64,000 nt of DNA from Erpobdella octoculata (taxonomy: Eukaryota; Annelida; Clitellata; Hirudinida; Erpobdellidae), in assembly GCA_963978895.1 (NCBI GenBank), contig OZ022245.1, positions 18,826,914 through 18,890,913 on the forward strand, written 5' to 3'. The notes beneath the pieces were generated by a model, which did not search any database, had not been told where the DNA came from, and saw only the letters and a list, made by a program, of their open reading frames with translations. Shown piece after piece: positions 22,951 through 34,870 of the stretch. Numbering within the stretch: the first letter of the stretch is position 1; each line of letters opens with the position of its first letter. Both the position numbers and the translations under genes were made by a program.

Positions 22951-25017
22951 AAAACAACAGCAACAAATAAACATTATTATAGGGTAAAGTACTTCAATTA
23001 TGAGCTGAATTCTGTACCAGCTACATTAGAGAAGATGGCAATGCATAAATGTACCAGATAACCACCAAACTAAATATATTTTAGATGAGGGATCACTACT
23101 GCATTGTCATGTTGGCTCAGAGGTTCAACATATTTGCAGATTGCGGAGGAGTCTGTGAATTATGCTGCTAGTTATTATGGCTAAAGTGTCAGCAACTGTG
23201 AATAAAGATTTGAATGGTTTGAAACTCAGTGGTCACTCATTCTTGGCAAGCAAGAAAATTAAATTTAAATCCCTTATATTAACTTTGCAGAATCTTGCAT
23301 GCTTGAGTGTCACAGGCCTTGCAACGACTATTAACCCACTATTAACCCACTTCCCGTCATCCAATCTAGCTGAAACTTGGCAGATAGACTTGTCATCGAT
23401 GACAATGCATTTTATCAAAATTTCAGCTCCCTCTCTCTCGATCGAGCTGAAACTTGGCAATCGTATTTGTGATTTAATTGTCTCTCGTATTTGTGATTTA
23501 ATTCATATTTCTGTTTTGTATTTGTGGTTTAATCGTTTCTCATATTTGTGATTTAATTCATATTTATAAAGGATTTTTTTTTAAAACCTGGGTTTTATGG
23601 CATACTTGTTAAGCTTTTAAAAGATTAACTTTCATAGCAATGGCTCTATTGTACAGTAGCCTCCTGGTGATGCTGACACTTTCATTGCTTGTGTGACATT
23701 GGAAACAGCACAGTTGTTGTTGTTGCAGAGAATACTAATGTTTGGATTTTACTTGCTTATCACTAGAAACTATGATCACTTAGGTTTAATGAAACGAGGG
23801 CCAACATTATTATGCCGAGAAAACAATTAATATTTCATTAGTAATGCAGTTTGATTGTCATGCCATTGTTTGTTGCCTTCTTGTGATTCATGCTCTGACC
23901 AGTTGTCACATGGCCTTGACATGTTTAGTTCATGGTGAAGTGTCTGCTTTAATTCTGCTGTTGAAATCCATGATGTGTGATATAGAAGGCTCAACAATTT
24001 TGAGCCAACGAAGTTGGAAATGCTGTTTGTCAGCAGCTTGTAGTTTTATATGGTAGCAATGTTGTGAAGTGGATGTTATATATGAAATTATGCAGCAGCA
24101 ATGCATGTTTTTGAAAGACAGCCTCTGTCGACGGAGCTTTTAATTTTAAGTGAACAGGCTGGCAATTGCAGAACAATAAATTTGTCTCTATAAAAGCCAA
24201 TTAACATGCTGCCTTGATGATATTTCTGAGGTTATTAAATGTTGTTTCCAAAAAACAACAATGTTTGTGGAAATAAGCTTTGTTCCAGTAAACATGATGG
24301 ACTTTTATGCAAATGTATTTGTTCCAATTGTCATGACAGTGAGTGTAACAAATGTGTAAGACATGCTGAAACATATGACAGTATCTTTTAAATCAGCAAT
24401 TAGATGAAACTGTTTACAGAATGAGTTATTAATGTATGCTGTTTATGACAATTTCTTACATTGGATAAATTATAAAACAGTTATTACTGGCAATTCTACT
24501 TAACTACAGTTTCAAACTATGGGAAGTAAGATGATTTTGTTTTACTATCTAGCATCCCTGATAAAGCGTTATCTATATCGTCTTATACTTTTGTGATTGA
24601 TCTATAAATTTAAATGTTTATATTACACATTTTTGTTTTAGGATTTCACTTATTAAATTTGTTTATTATTTAATATTTAGATTTTTAATTCTCAGCAATA
24701 TTTTTTTCCATGAACCCGTTTCTGCAGAATTGTGTTTTCGGTTAAATTTGGTAAAAGTTAGAAAAAAATTCCTCAATTGGGATTGATGGGGATTTTTATT
24801 TTCTGATTCAGGACATCATCCTGCATCCAACAATACAAAAATTATTTCTATACCAGTTTTTTCTAGGTTCTCTTCTCCAGTTACTGTACTAGGACTGCAA
24901 GCCAACTTAAAAGATAGGTTCATCCTATATACTAATCTATATATATGGTTAATTATTAAATCAGGTTCAAGAGCAATCTACGTAGAATCAATTAAGTTCA
25001 GAGTGCTCAGAGGTTCC
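22951..25017. other. upstream region of the SelD gene
   Basis: AT-rich, no supported coding sequence. A possible 3' splice acceptor (TTAAATCAG) lies at about 24957-24965 before GTTCAAGAGC, so a 5' UTR exon may begin there. This is inference; no promoter motif was recognised. Confidence 0.4.
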
Positions 25018-25207
25018 ATGGCGTTTGATCCTGATTCATACGGTCTTGATCCTTCCTTTAGGCTAACTTCCTTCACTGGTATGAAGGGATGAGGGTGTAA
25101 AGTTCCTCAAGCAACTCTGCTCAAGTTGCTGAAAGGACTGATTTCTGAAACTAAAGATTCTGTTGGTGACCAATCTCTCAAAGAGCCTAGTAGCATGCCT
25201 CAAATTG
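25018..25207 (+). CDS. SEPHS2: selenophosphate synthetase (SelD/SEPHS), coding exon 1, with in-frame Sec TGA
   Basis: The gene makes monoselenophosphate from selenide and ATP, the selenium donor for selenocysteine synthesis. This exon encodes MAFDPDSYGLDPSFRL, TSFTGMKG, then TGA (codon 25, 25090-25092), then GCKVPQATLLKLL. In the family this site (X-G-C-K) is the active-site Cys, Sec, Thr or Arg. TGA exactly there, with six intact downstream exons and a SECIS-like element, indicates selenocysteine. The start is the ATG that gives the conserved [M]-x-F-[D/N]-P-[D/E]-S-Y motif. The exon ends CAA ATT G|GTAAG, phase 1. Total length 373 residues, near animal SEPHS1 (392) and shorter than SEPHS2. 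A classic annotation would stop at codon 24 or start late. The symbol follows the Sec-containing type. Confidence 0.95.
25104..25137 (+). promoter_or_regulatory. stem-loop downstream of the Sec TGA (candidate recoding element)
   Basis: AGCAACT (25110-25116) pairs perfectly with AGTTGCT (25124-25130) around a 7-base loop. TCCT (25104-25107) and AGGA (25134-25137) extend the stem beyond a small internal loop. It begins 12 bases after the TGA. Stem-loops 3' of the SelD UGA are known as selenocysteine redefinition or readthrough elements. Its function here is inferred from position and pairing. Confidence 0.6.
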
Positions 25208-25487
25208 GTAAGATATTTATCAGCTTTGTGCTTTTGATGAATTTATTTCGGGCAATTTCTGATTTTATGTTTTTTGGAAAGGTTGTCAATCCTTAAAGAG
25301 TGAAAAATGCTCTATTTGCATAATTATAGCTAAATTACACAAAGAAAAAGAGATATACTATAACGTTTTGGCTGGCGTTATACGAACTATGGTCATGCAA
25401 ATCTCATTGCACAGCCATATAAACGATGGTTGTGCAAATCTGATTGCAGGAGCGGCTATATACATGACAGTAAAATCATGTGATTAA

Positions 25488-26422
25488 CCCGTTTAGGACC
25501 AAAACTTTATTAATGAGATTTTTATTAATTTTTTTGTTATTTCTATGTTATTTGCTTATGTTTTAACAGATTTATTTTTAATTATTTTTTATTTTAAAGA
25601 AAACTTTGAAAATTTTCCATGCTCGTTTATCGAACGGTGGTCGTATAGACTACTGAAAACGACAACATGTTTAAACGTCAATTTTTTTTTTCTCAACACA
25701 AACAATTATAAAATAAATTTTAGGCTATAAGCAGAAAGCTAAAAACACATTTCTGACTTTATCATTAACACAGTTTAATAAAATGCAAATATTTAACATT
25801 CAATAAATCAGTCAAGCAGTTCATGATAGTTGTTTTGCTTGTGTGTGGAAAGCACCAAAACAATTCTGATAAAGTCGTTTGCCACACTTGGCCCACATGT
25901 ACAAAGTGTTTTGCCACAATTTTCTAGCTTGTAGCGACCTACTGTTTTCACCTTTTCCAGATTGTGACCATGGCCAGTTGCTGAATCTTCCCAATCGTTT
26001 TGTTTCTTGAACTGTGCATAAATTCATTTCATCGGTATAAAATAATCTAAACAGCTCATATGGGTTTTTTCAAACAAAGCACCATTGTGGTGTTTCAAAC
26101 TCGTTATAAACTGTTCTAAAAGTGGCTATTCAAATGACTCTTTTTTAGTCCAAGTGCATTTCAATCGTTTTTGGCATTTTGGTTGCCGCAGAATTGAACT
26201 AACCGTATTTTCAACCTCCATTTCTTCACCCAAAGAACCATCTCATCATTAGTATAACAACTTCTAGCTTAATACGAATAAAAAAATTATTTAAAAAATT
26301 TATACAGTGTATTGAAGCTTTCTTAACATAAAAAAAACTTTTAACAGAAAAAAATTACAGCACAATTTTATGCAATGCCAAGAATAAGTGTGTTCGTGAA
26401 ACGTATGTTGGTCTAAAACGGG
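25488..26422 (-). mobile_element. piggyBac-like element remnant
   Basis: TTAA target copies lie at 25484-25487 and 26423-26426. They flank inverted ends CCCGTTTAGGACC and GGTCTAAAACGGG (11 of 13 matching). A - strand frame at 26027-25821 has the Cys-rich end typical of piggyBac transposases, partly decayed (TLYMWAKCGKRLYQNCFGAF). The catalytic domain is missing, so it is nonautonomous. Located in intron 1 of the SelD gene. Confidence 0.85.
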
Positions 26423-26429
26423 TTAAGTA

Positions 26430-26972
26430 GTGGTGGATTTAGGTTTTGATGAAAATTTAGAGCACATTATGCTTTAAAATTTTGTTAATAAGTAATTAAA
26501 ATTGTATTTTTCTCATTCAATCAAAAACAAATTTTCAGCAATTTTTTGCTTACCAATATAGGTATAAACTGCTTCAATTTTTTATTACTACTGAAAATCT
26601 AACAAAAATTTGTAATTTTCGTTGATTTATCAACATATGTATTTGATGAACTTAGCGATCATCGTCCGCAATGCAGTTTTTGGAAAATTATGCTTGCATA
26701 ATAATTTTTTTATTGTAAAATTTTGAGGCCCTCCCAAGCTCGGAGGCCCGGGTGCATGGCGCATGGTTAATCCGCCACTGCTTCTATGTAAAATTGTAAT
26801 AAATGCTTAATGTACGTTTAACTCATAACGAGCATCGCATTCGACATATTTTCTTTGCTTCGATGGAGGCTGTTCGACGCTTAGAAACTGTTAGTAAACA
26901 TGGTCTCGACCTTTAATTAATCGTTAATTTTTCAAAAGGTAACTATTAAATTTAAGTTAATCTTTAACAGCC

Positions 26973-27029
<57 letters not shown>
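26430..27029. other. AT-rich intronic DNA and (TA)n
   Basis: No gene seen. (TA)n runs at 26977-27029. Confidence 0.6.
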
Positions 27030-27031
<2 letters not shown>

Positions 27032-27122
27032 GATTAAATCCAAAAATTATAATTTATGGTGTCATAAGTAACATTTATTAAAGATACTTGTCGAAAATCG
27101 AAATAACACTGGAATGTCTCCT

Positions 27123-27362
27123 TTATATGTCATCTTTTAGCCAACTACTCAAACAGACAAGTTTGTTGACATTATTTGGTCCAAGTGATGAGCGTGTCTT
27201 ATTGCCAATATAACCAGCCGAACTGAACAATCGTTCACATGGAACTGATGTAGCTGGTATGCACAAAATGGTCTTAGGAATGAATGACAATTTTGGATAT
27301 CGGTGTTCATTAAGTTTCCACCGTTGTAGAGGGTCAACGGATTCAGGAGCTTTCACCTCCAT
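27123..27362 (-). mobile_element. hAT transposase carboxy-terminal fragment
   Basis: The - strand frame contains W-x-x-N-x-x-x-Y-P-x-L-S, then IPATSVPCERLFSSAG and SSLGPNNVNKLVCL. This is the hAT dimerisation domain of ZBED-like transposases. No other transposase parts are next to it. Confidence 0.85.
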
Positions 27363-27507
27363 TTTATAATGCAGTAATTCATCAGAAGAGTTATTGTCAT
27401 TTTAAGTGATGAGTCGATTGATCATTAAAAAATTTAATCGTTGAAATTTTTAATGATTAATTGTTTAATTTATTGTTAAATTTAGCAGCCATAATATATA
27501 TATATAT

Positions 27508-28680
27508 TAGGGATGTCACGGGTACCCGAACCCGAGTTCGGTACTACCCGGTCTTTTTCTGATACCCGAACCCGAACTCGAACCCGAAAGTGTGAAAATT
27601 TGGTACCCGAACCCGAAAATGTGAAAACTTGATACCCGAACCCGAAAATGAAAAAACTTGATACCCGAACCCGAACTCGAACCCGAAAATGTGAAAACTT
27701 GATACCCGAACTCGAACTCGAACCCGAAAATTTATAAGCCTAATACCCGAACTCGGAGTTGTGAACAAATAAATCTTTATAAAAGCTGTGTCTTAGAGAT
27801 TAATAAATTACAAGTTTTGTTGACGTAACATATTATACTAATCGCGAGCGTAGAAGTTTTGTATTATCACCTTTACGTAACAAATAACACAAATACGTCA
27901 TTTTATTAGTGATTGTGTAAACTAAACCACTAATCCGTTTGATTATAATCAGGCCGGACCGAGCCGCGAACGAACTAAAATAATTAAGCCTCCTTCGGTC
28001 GAAGAAATCGCGGATAGCCATGACTCTAAACTTTTTACTTCAGTTATATAACCTTATATTTATTCATTCATATACTCTGATATAACAAAGACCCTTTGTT
28101 ATAAAGATAATCTTGCATAATCCTAAACTTTAACTGGCAAACTCTATAAATGATCTATGCGCCACAGTTATTTTATTGGCAAATGTGTAAGCTAGGACAC
28201 TAATCCGCCTGATTGCCCGACCGGACCGAGCCGCGAAAAAAATTAATAAATTACAATAATTTAAGAGGTAACGTATTATGCTAATCGCAAGCCCTGCAAG
28301 TTTTGTATTATCACCTTTGCGTAACAAATAACACAAATAGGTCATTTTATTGGTGAGTCTGTCAGCTAGACCACTAATCCGCCTGATTATCTGGCCGGAC
28401 CGAGCCACGAACGAACTAAAATAATTAAGCCTCCTTTGGCCAAAGAAATCACATTATTTGGAAAGCTAAAAAAATAACTTGTTAGAGTTTATTCAATACG
28501 TGTAATGTCCAATGGATGAATTGATCGCTCTCGTTTGTATATGTATATACACTAGGTAAATTTAAAATCAATCCAGGAATTTGAAATCATAAGCCAGTAC
28601 CCGAACCCGAACCCGGTTTTTGGAAAACTACAAACCCGAACCCGAAAACCTGAGTTTCACAAACCCGAACCCGAAAACTA
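27508..28680. mobile_element. hAT-type nonautonomous element with TACCCGAACCCGAA repeats (partial)
   Basis: It begins TAGGGATGTCACGGGTACCC, the same terminus as the element at 33483-34647. It has subterminal tandem GATACCCGAACCCGAA units (27535-27755) and inverted-type units at 28597-28678. An internal ~190-bp block (AATCGC...CCTTACGTAACAAATAACAC) is present twice (27835-28025 and 28270-28445). The right terminus is lost where (TA)n begins at 28679. Confidence 0.65.
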
Positions 28681-28699
28681 TATATATATATATATATAT

Positions 28700-28892
28700 T
28701 CCATACATAATTAGGGACAATATTTTCCCGCAAGCAAGTTTCATTGAACTTTATAGCCCATTTTGCATTCAACAGTTTCTTGTATAAACCTTGCAAAGCA
28801 ACAATATCTTTCCTTTCTGAAACTACACCAAGCAACGTTTTAAAATCTTTATTTTTTCCAGCTGACTGGCCAGTTTCGGTTAATTTAACCAT
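28700..28892 (-). mobile_element. Penelope-like leader-peptide module ending in (TA)n
   Basis: The - strand frame MVKLTETGQSAGKNKDFKTL contains NAKWAIKFNETCLRENIVPN-Y and breaks into (TA)n at 28679-28700. Upstream (28849-28890) lie GAAA plus palindromic ACTGGCCAGT and a GGTTAA-TTAACC helix II, but the CTGANGA core is replaced by CAGGATG, so it looks like a decayed hammerhead. Confidence 0.65.
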
Positions 28893-28985
28893 CCTGTTAA
28901 CCAGAGTGTTTACTCTTTTGTTGGTGTGTTAATTCTTTGATAATTTCGGTTCTTTCTGTTTGTTTACTTTTCTCGTTCTACTTTT

Positions 28986-29027
28986 GACCCTGATGATGGC
29001 TGACATAGCTGAAACGGTCCGTCGGTC
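28986..29027 (+). ncRNA. hammerhead ribozyme, canonical CTGATGA core
   Basis: Helix I is GACC (28986-28989) with GGTC (29024-29027). The core CTGATGA is at 28990-28996. Helix II is GGCT/AGCT (28998-29001, 29007-29010), followed by GAAA at 29011-29014. Helix III is ACG/CGT with loop GTC, with predicted cleavage after C29023. All invariant hammerhead bases are present. It precedes a Penelope-like leader frame, and the same unit recurs at 63726. Confidence 0.85.
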
Positions 29028-29176
29028 TGACAATAAAAGTTTAACGAAAAAGTTTTTGACTAATTGTAGTCTCTAACAGCGAGTTTTATACCGAAAATTC
29101 GAGAATTTGGCTCGAAAAGTTGTTTCTGCCAAATGGCGAGTTGTATTTCTTAGAGCATGTCTCAAATATATATATA
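28997..29176 (+). mobile_element. Penelope-like leader-peptide module (frameshifted)
   Basis: The start MADIAETVRRSDNKSL matches the module at 63736. A TAA interrupts it near 29073, then NLARKVVSAKWRVVFLRACL follows, ending at TATATATA beside a Helitron end (CTAG, 29177). Confidence 0.7.
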
Positions 29177-31085
29177 CTAGCTGGGCAACCCGGCGTTGCC
29201 CGTGTACTTATGTTGTATTTTCTCTATGTAAACTTGAAATGAATATAACTTTGATGGTCGAACGTATGTCATCGCATCTTGTGTGTACTCATGCATGTAT
29301 CGTGGACTTCCAGTTACTGAGGAAGGAAGTATGACAATTTTTCCTGAAATGTAAAACAAAAAAGTGATGAAGTTTAAATAAATATCAATTAAATTTGTTT
29401 AAAAAAAATAATATTACCTAAGTCGTTTGGATTGGCATCAGTGGTTATGGCACCTCTCAAATGAACGTACTCCTCAGAACGCAATTTTTTTTGATTGAGT
29501 GTTATGTACAGGAGTCGTTCACTTTCTATCTTGGCGTACATGTCTACGACAAACTGGTGATAAAGTTGTCCACATTTTACAATATGGTTTTCCACTCCTC
29601 TTCTTAACATAAGACGGTAAGCATAAAAATCCATTGCTGAAACTTTTTTGTTGATAGAAGCAGCCCCAGTTTTAGGATCCATTTGTGGGATTCCAAAGTA
29701 ATATCCGTCTTCACCTTGCCAAAACATTAAAGGGTACTGCATAGCATCATATGATCGGTGGGTTTCAGCAACTCGTTGAAGGCCATTGTTTCGCTTTTGC
29801 AGAACAATGTCACGCTTTTCAAACTCATTTCCCGAAATCACAATAGCGACTTCATCGAAAGTTGGAGCATTGAAACGGCGCTGATGTTCACCATAAGGAG
29901 TTTTATCAGCTCGAATAACGACCTTGCAATCATCCATTGGCATGCGTTCCAGGGCTGTTTTAAAGAGTGTGATGTAAATATTGTGCTGATGCAAGAAATC
30001 TTGAAGTTGTTGAACAATATTTAATTTTGTGGTTGGTATGACGGCACATCTTTGATTTGCTTCAGAGTGAGTCTCCCATGAAATAAATCTGTAAAAACTG
30101 TGGTTGAGCGTCACCACTTGGTAACAAAGAGCCAATATGGTGATAGATTTGTCCCTGAACCTTAAAAGTGGGCATAAAACCTCCTTCTTTGATTTCTCGA
30201 GTAGCGCCAAAAGATGTAAGAAGCAAGAATTGTACTTTCTGATGTTATTGAGGAAATGCTTGGATAGAGGATTATCCCTAGACATTAGAGAATGAAGTGG
30301 TTCCATTGGTGACTGAAGAAGAGGCAACGATACCTTGCCATTGTTGCAGCACAGACCAGGAGGTTCTCCTTTCCACTTTAGAGCTGAGCAAAAACCACAG
30401 ACCACATCCATTTTACCAATTTGGATAATGGGATACTCATGATAGTTCAAAACTGGATTGTACTGAAATCCCAATAGAATATACTCATTTAATTTTCTAG
30501 CTCTGGCGATAGCATAGCTATTTCTTCGGTGCTCCAATCTGGCTAATGCGTCATCTTTTGTTTCTTGAGCTTTGGCAGCAGCATATCTTAAAGAAAAGAA
30601 TAAATAGTTTAATGGTTGTCTTACATATATAGTTTTAAAAATATTTCAACCATTGGTAGCAGCATATCTTAAAAAAAAGAATTTCGTGAATGGTTATCTT
30701 ACATATATAGTTGTAAAAATAAAATAATAAATCTCATAACTGGTGATGGTGATAGTGAGTATTTGAAATTTAGTTGTGTAATAGAAATACCTGTTCCTTT
30801 TAATTTGAAGTCTTGAACTATGCTCTTCTTCTGTTTCATGAGCGAGTGATGAGGCAGCTCTGTTTTAATGGAAACAAAAATAAATTAAAGCTGAAAATGA
30901 TACCATCAGTGAAATATTAAAAAAAATGCCAGTAAAATATACCTAAAATAATTATTAAAATAAAATAACTCACCTGAAATTTTCAGTGTCCAACCTAATC
31001 TGTCTTTCATCAAGAGATTCATTTAACCATATCTTTAGCTTTTGAAGTCCTACTTCCAAGATCAATCTTTTTATTAGGAGGCATA
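29177..31085 (-). mobile_element. Helitron: Rep/helicase amino-terminal exons and 3' end
   Basis: The main frame (30592-29417, - strand) carries the Helitron-like N domain: VVCGFCSALKWKGEPPGLCC, SYDAMQYPLMFWQGEDGYYF, SAMDFYAYRLMLRRG. Upstream pieces at about 30860-30790 and 31083-30975 encode ETEEEHSSRLQIKRN and MPPNKKIDLGSRTSK, separated by GT-AG-like gaps. The repeated R-x-x-ET-[E/K]-x-x-x-x-RL pattern is typical of Helitron proteins. The Rep catalytic motifs and helicase are absent, and the frame near 31015 is shifted. The - strand 3' end (GGGCAACGCCGGGTTGCC...CTAG) lies at 29180-29177. It sits in SelD intron 1, antisense to the gene. Confidence 0.88.
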
Positions 31086-31140
31086 CTGAAACATTCAATG
31101 GTATAAAAAATTGAATAATAATAAGTTAGAAAAAGCGATA

Positions 31141-31611
31141 TCTATATATATAAAGAATATCATAAAAATTGATAAATGAATAAACGACTAAAAGAGAAAG
31201 TATAGCGATAATGATATGCAATCACGCGGAATGAAACGAAGGCTAATGGCGAAAGTATAGCAATATTGATATATGCAATCACGCGGAATGAAACGAAGGC
31301 GTTAAACAACAAACAATTTTATGAAAAACAAATAAATAAATAACTTACTTTCTTAGAATCAGAGTAACAATAACCAAACGTGGAACGTGGAACGAAAAGA
31401 CTCGAAAAACGGCGATATGAAAACAACGATCGATATAAAACATTAGCATAGAAAATTAGTTGAACAGAAAATGAAATTTTTAAATAAGTTATAAAACATT
31501 TTTTCCTTTAGACTGAAAATTCTTCTAGGAGCCAAATATTCACCATAAAAAATTTAGTGCTTAATAGTTCAATGGTTATTGCAGTTACTTAGAACAAAGT
31601 CCACCCATTTG

Positions 31612-31702
<91 letters not shown>

Positions 31703-32837
31703 AATTAAAATGCCACGTTATTTTACACAAAACTTTATCGTCGACGTCGCATAGTTATATTGCCACAATGCAGAACTGCCGCCATTCTTGCCAAAAGAAC
31801 ATTTTCATCATTAACTGCTTCATTTATCGAAACAATCTCATTAGGCACAACTGAAACAGCACGGTCATCACACAATGTCGCATCTACTGAAACCCGATCA
31901 ATCGTATATGACGACCGGCTGGCCAACGCTTTCGTGTCGAGAGCCGTCATCGCTCTCACCGCCTCTACTTTCAGGGTCTACGACATGATCCAGGGCAGAT
32001 GTCGACATGGACGAGGGGCCGATATCTAAGTTATCTTCGACAGGATCACCACACTGCTCTTCGCACGGCTCGAACGAAGAAAATGAAGTGTCCTCATAAA
32101 AAAAGATATCGGTGGCAGGACTTTGCTGACCCAGCAAACGAGTGTACAATCCCTGGGTTTTTGAAAGTTTTTCTATCGTTCTTCTCTTTTGCTCCTGTTT
32201 CCTTTTAAAATTACAAATGTTTTCTCATTTTTTTTTTATGTTCTGGCTTCCAGGACTACAAATGTAAGGCGGAGAAAAGGATTATCTTTGCTTGAAAACT
32301 CAATAACTGAAAATGTAAAAACATTAAAATTCAATATTAAGGTTTTTTTTAAAAATTATAAGATACGTGTTTCATTATTTTTTCGAAATATTTGTCTTCA
32401 AGCTTTGAGGTTTTGTACCTTTAAAATTGGTTGAGCCCAGGCCTCGAATTTTTTTGCTTATGAAATGGAGCAGTTCGAGCCTAAATAACAAGCCAGGCCT
32501 GAAATTTTCTGTCTATGAAATAAGCCGGACAGAGTCTAAAAAAATCCGTGTAGGGCACTATAGATTAGAGTGCTGCACGGACCAGGCCAGGCCGTGATTT
32601 TAGGGTCTTCAGACCGGATGGGCCATACCTGAAGTCAAGGCGGGCCGGGCCGAGATTTTTCGCCAAGTATATAGAATTTTTAGGCCTATAAAAAAGGGCC
32701 AGGCCCAAATTAGATGGGCCGGGCTAAGTTGTCAACGGACTGGACCGAGTTGAGCCGTAAAAATCGTCCCGTGCAGTACGCTACTGTAGATGCGTATTCT
32801 CTTTTTCAAGCAAGTGAAGCCACGACGGGAATGCTAG
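31141..32837 (+). mobile_element. nonautonomous Helitron (boundaries provisional)
   Basis: A Helitron-like 5' start TCTATATATATAAAGAATAT lies at about 31147. A 3' end with AAGCAAGTGAAGCCACGACG...GGAATG CTAG|T lies at 32834-32837. Between them are (TA)n (31615-31699), a Helitron-internal repeat (32215-32400, CTTCCAGGACTACAAATG) and GGGCCGGGC tracts (32580-32720) like those at 13.9 kb. Another Helitron end (CTGACCCAGCAAAC, reverse) lies near 32125, so several insertions may be nested. Confidence 0.55.
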
Positions 32838-33353
32838 TTTGTTATAAGCAAAATTTTGTTATAACTGACTTCGTAATAACCGGAGTTGCTACAATGGTCT
32901 AAAGACCTGTTTTTATCCATGCCTACAAATTCATTCGTTATAAGCCGTATTTCACTATAACAGACGTCTTTCTGATTATTAGCAGTCTCTCTGATTAGCA
33001 GTCGAAAAAGACATATAAAGGCTTAATTTTTATTATCTTTCAATAAACTACAAAAGCATTCCAAAAATCCCGTATAAGGTATATATGTGAACCATTTGTT
33101 ATAAGCGAAATTTAGTTATAACTCACTTTGTAATAACCGGGATTACTACAATGCTCTAAAGGCCTATTTTTATCCATGCCGACAAATTCATTCGTTATAA
33201 GCTGTATTTCACTATAACAGTTGTCGTTATAGGCGGAGTGCACTGTATTCTAATTTTAAAAGCAATTCTAAATTTAGATCTCTATACTGATCTACAAATG
33301 TTTTATTTAGATATAGAAAATAAAATAACTATTAAAATGATTAATGTTTCTAG
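32838..33353. other. intronic repeat without coding sequence
   Basis: The phrase CGTTATAAGC(T/C)GTATTTCACTATAACAG occurs twice (about 32925 and 33195), each preceded by AATAACCGG-GTT/ATT. It is a diverged duplication of about 270 bp. It runs up to the exon 2 acceptor. Confidence 0.55.
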
Positions 33354-33457
33354 GGATTGGTCTTGATTCTTGTGTACTTCCAATATCAGGCACAAATCTT
33401 TTTCTTATTCAAACCACTGATTTTTTTTATCCATTGGTTGAAGATCCTTACATAATG
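33354..33457 (+). CDS. SEPHS2: selenophosphate synthetase, coding exon 2
   Basis: The acceptor TTTCTAG precedes GG ATT GGT, which completes Gly with the last base of exon 1. It encodes [11 protein letters not shown]...[19 protein letters not shown], the conserved N-terminal part of the synthetase with the G-I-G-x-D-S-C and Q-T-T-D motifs; the Asp residues belong to the ATP/metal site. It ends ATG|GTTAGT in phase 0. A nonautonomous hAT-type element lies only 25 bp beyond the donor. Confidence 0.95.
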
Positions 33458-33482
33458 GTTAGTAATTTGATACTGTCTTGGC

Positions 33483-34647
33483 CTGGGATGTCTCAGGTAC
33501 GGCTTTTTGGACTTTTCAAGTTCGGGTTTTTGAATTTTCGGGTTCGGGTTTTCAACTTTTCAAAAATCAGGTTCGGGTTTCAAAATTAAAGACCTTCGGG
33601 GTTGGGTCGCAAAATTAAAAACATTCGGGTCGGTTTTGGGTTGAGTTTTGGTTGAATTTTAGTAGTACAATTTCATAATTTTGGAAATGCACCGTAGAGT
33701 GATCTTAGTGCTAATATATATTTTATTATTGGCTACACGGATTAAGGGAAATGTTTGGAAAGTTCTGTATTAAAATAATAAACAACATAAGTATACTGCA
33801 ACAAGTACATATAAGCGTCGCATTCTTATTATAACAAATTCTGTAACTATAACATAAAATATAAGGTTCTTAAGTGCTCTCAAATTGTTTATTTGAAATT
33901 AAAAATCATGGACAACTATACTTAAAGGACACTTTTGTTAAAAATTAGATCCAGTCATTAAAACTTATAAACTGTATTAAATTATTGTTGTAATATGCAA
34001 AAAGGTAAAGGTCATGAGACTTTATCAACCAGTTAAAAATGAAAGGCTGAGTGGACCTGATCAAATATGAGTTAGTTAGTTCCTTGCTCAAGAAAACTAC
34101 TTGACCTGGAATTGAACCCGGTTACTAAAGATACCCAAGCCGGTCGCTAAACCACTAGACTAACTTGTGTCACAAGATTAGTTGTTGTTTGTTTTATAAC
34201 TCTTTTTACGTATTGGTATTATATGTATTTATTTGCAAACTAATTTTCAGTTCAGGAAGATCCGCTCCAGTGGTAAACAAAATAAGCTAACTTTTCTGAC
34301 ATAGGTGATCATAACTAAATACTATTTATCTACCCATTAACCAGCGTTCTATCTAAGCAACTGTTCAGAGGCGCTACTCATATATTGATTGAATCATACT
34401 GCAGAAAAAATGCTGTTTGTGAAACAAAATGCCTAAAAATGATATTTAATACTAGATTTCTTTAGATGTACCAAGTTTTGAAAACTCAGGGATTGTGTTA
34501 AAATTTTTAAAGTTCGGGGGTCGGGTTTTTATTTTTTAAACACCGGGTTCGGGTTAGGTTTGGATTTCAAAATTTCGGGTTCTGGTAGCCAAAAAAGACG
34601 GGTAGTACTGAACTTCGGGTTCGGGTCGGGTACCCGTGACATCCCTA
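33483..34647. mobile_element. nonautonomous hAT-type element with 8-bp TSD
   Basis: Ends CTGGGATGTCTCAGGTAC and GGGTACCCGTGACATCCCTA are inverted and flanked by the perfect repeat GTCTTGGC (33475-33482, 34648-34655). Subterminal GGGTTCGGGTTT repeats lie at both ends. There is no transposase. A tRNA-derived SINE is nested at about 33990-34175. It begins 25 bp after the exon 2 donor of the SelD gene. Confidence 0.88.
33990..34175 (-). repeat. tRNA-derived SINE
   Basis: On the - strand an A-box-like TAGTGGTTTAGC (34157-34146) and a B-box GGGTTCAATTCC (34119-34108) have tRNA-like spacing. The tail (CTTGAGCAAGGAACTAACTA, GATCAGGTCCACTCAGCC) is unrelated to tRNA. Different family from the SINE at 22768. 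Confidence 0.7.
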
Positions 34648-34655
34648 GTCTTGGC

Positions 34656-34870
34656 ATACCTATTATGTTTTTAATTTTTAAAGTAAAATGCAATGAATCT
34701 AAAGTTATAGTTATTCTAATTATTTTTATTATTATTTTACAACTTGTATGGCACCATTAGTATAAATACTTCATGGGCGCTTTAAAGAAAAATTGATTTA
34801 TAAAAAAAATGAATAACAATCGCATTAATTGTCAACAATGTATAAAAAGTGTGTCTCTAAGAAACGCTTT
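34656..34870. other. AT-rich intron
   Basis: Nothing recognised. Confidence 0.5.

Noticed and set aside
25090..25092. Nonsense mutation making the SelD gene a pseudogene
   Set aside because: TGA lies exactly at the Sec/Cys site, all other codons and splice sites are intact, and a SECIS-like fold is present.
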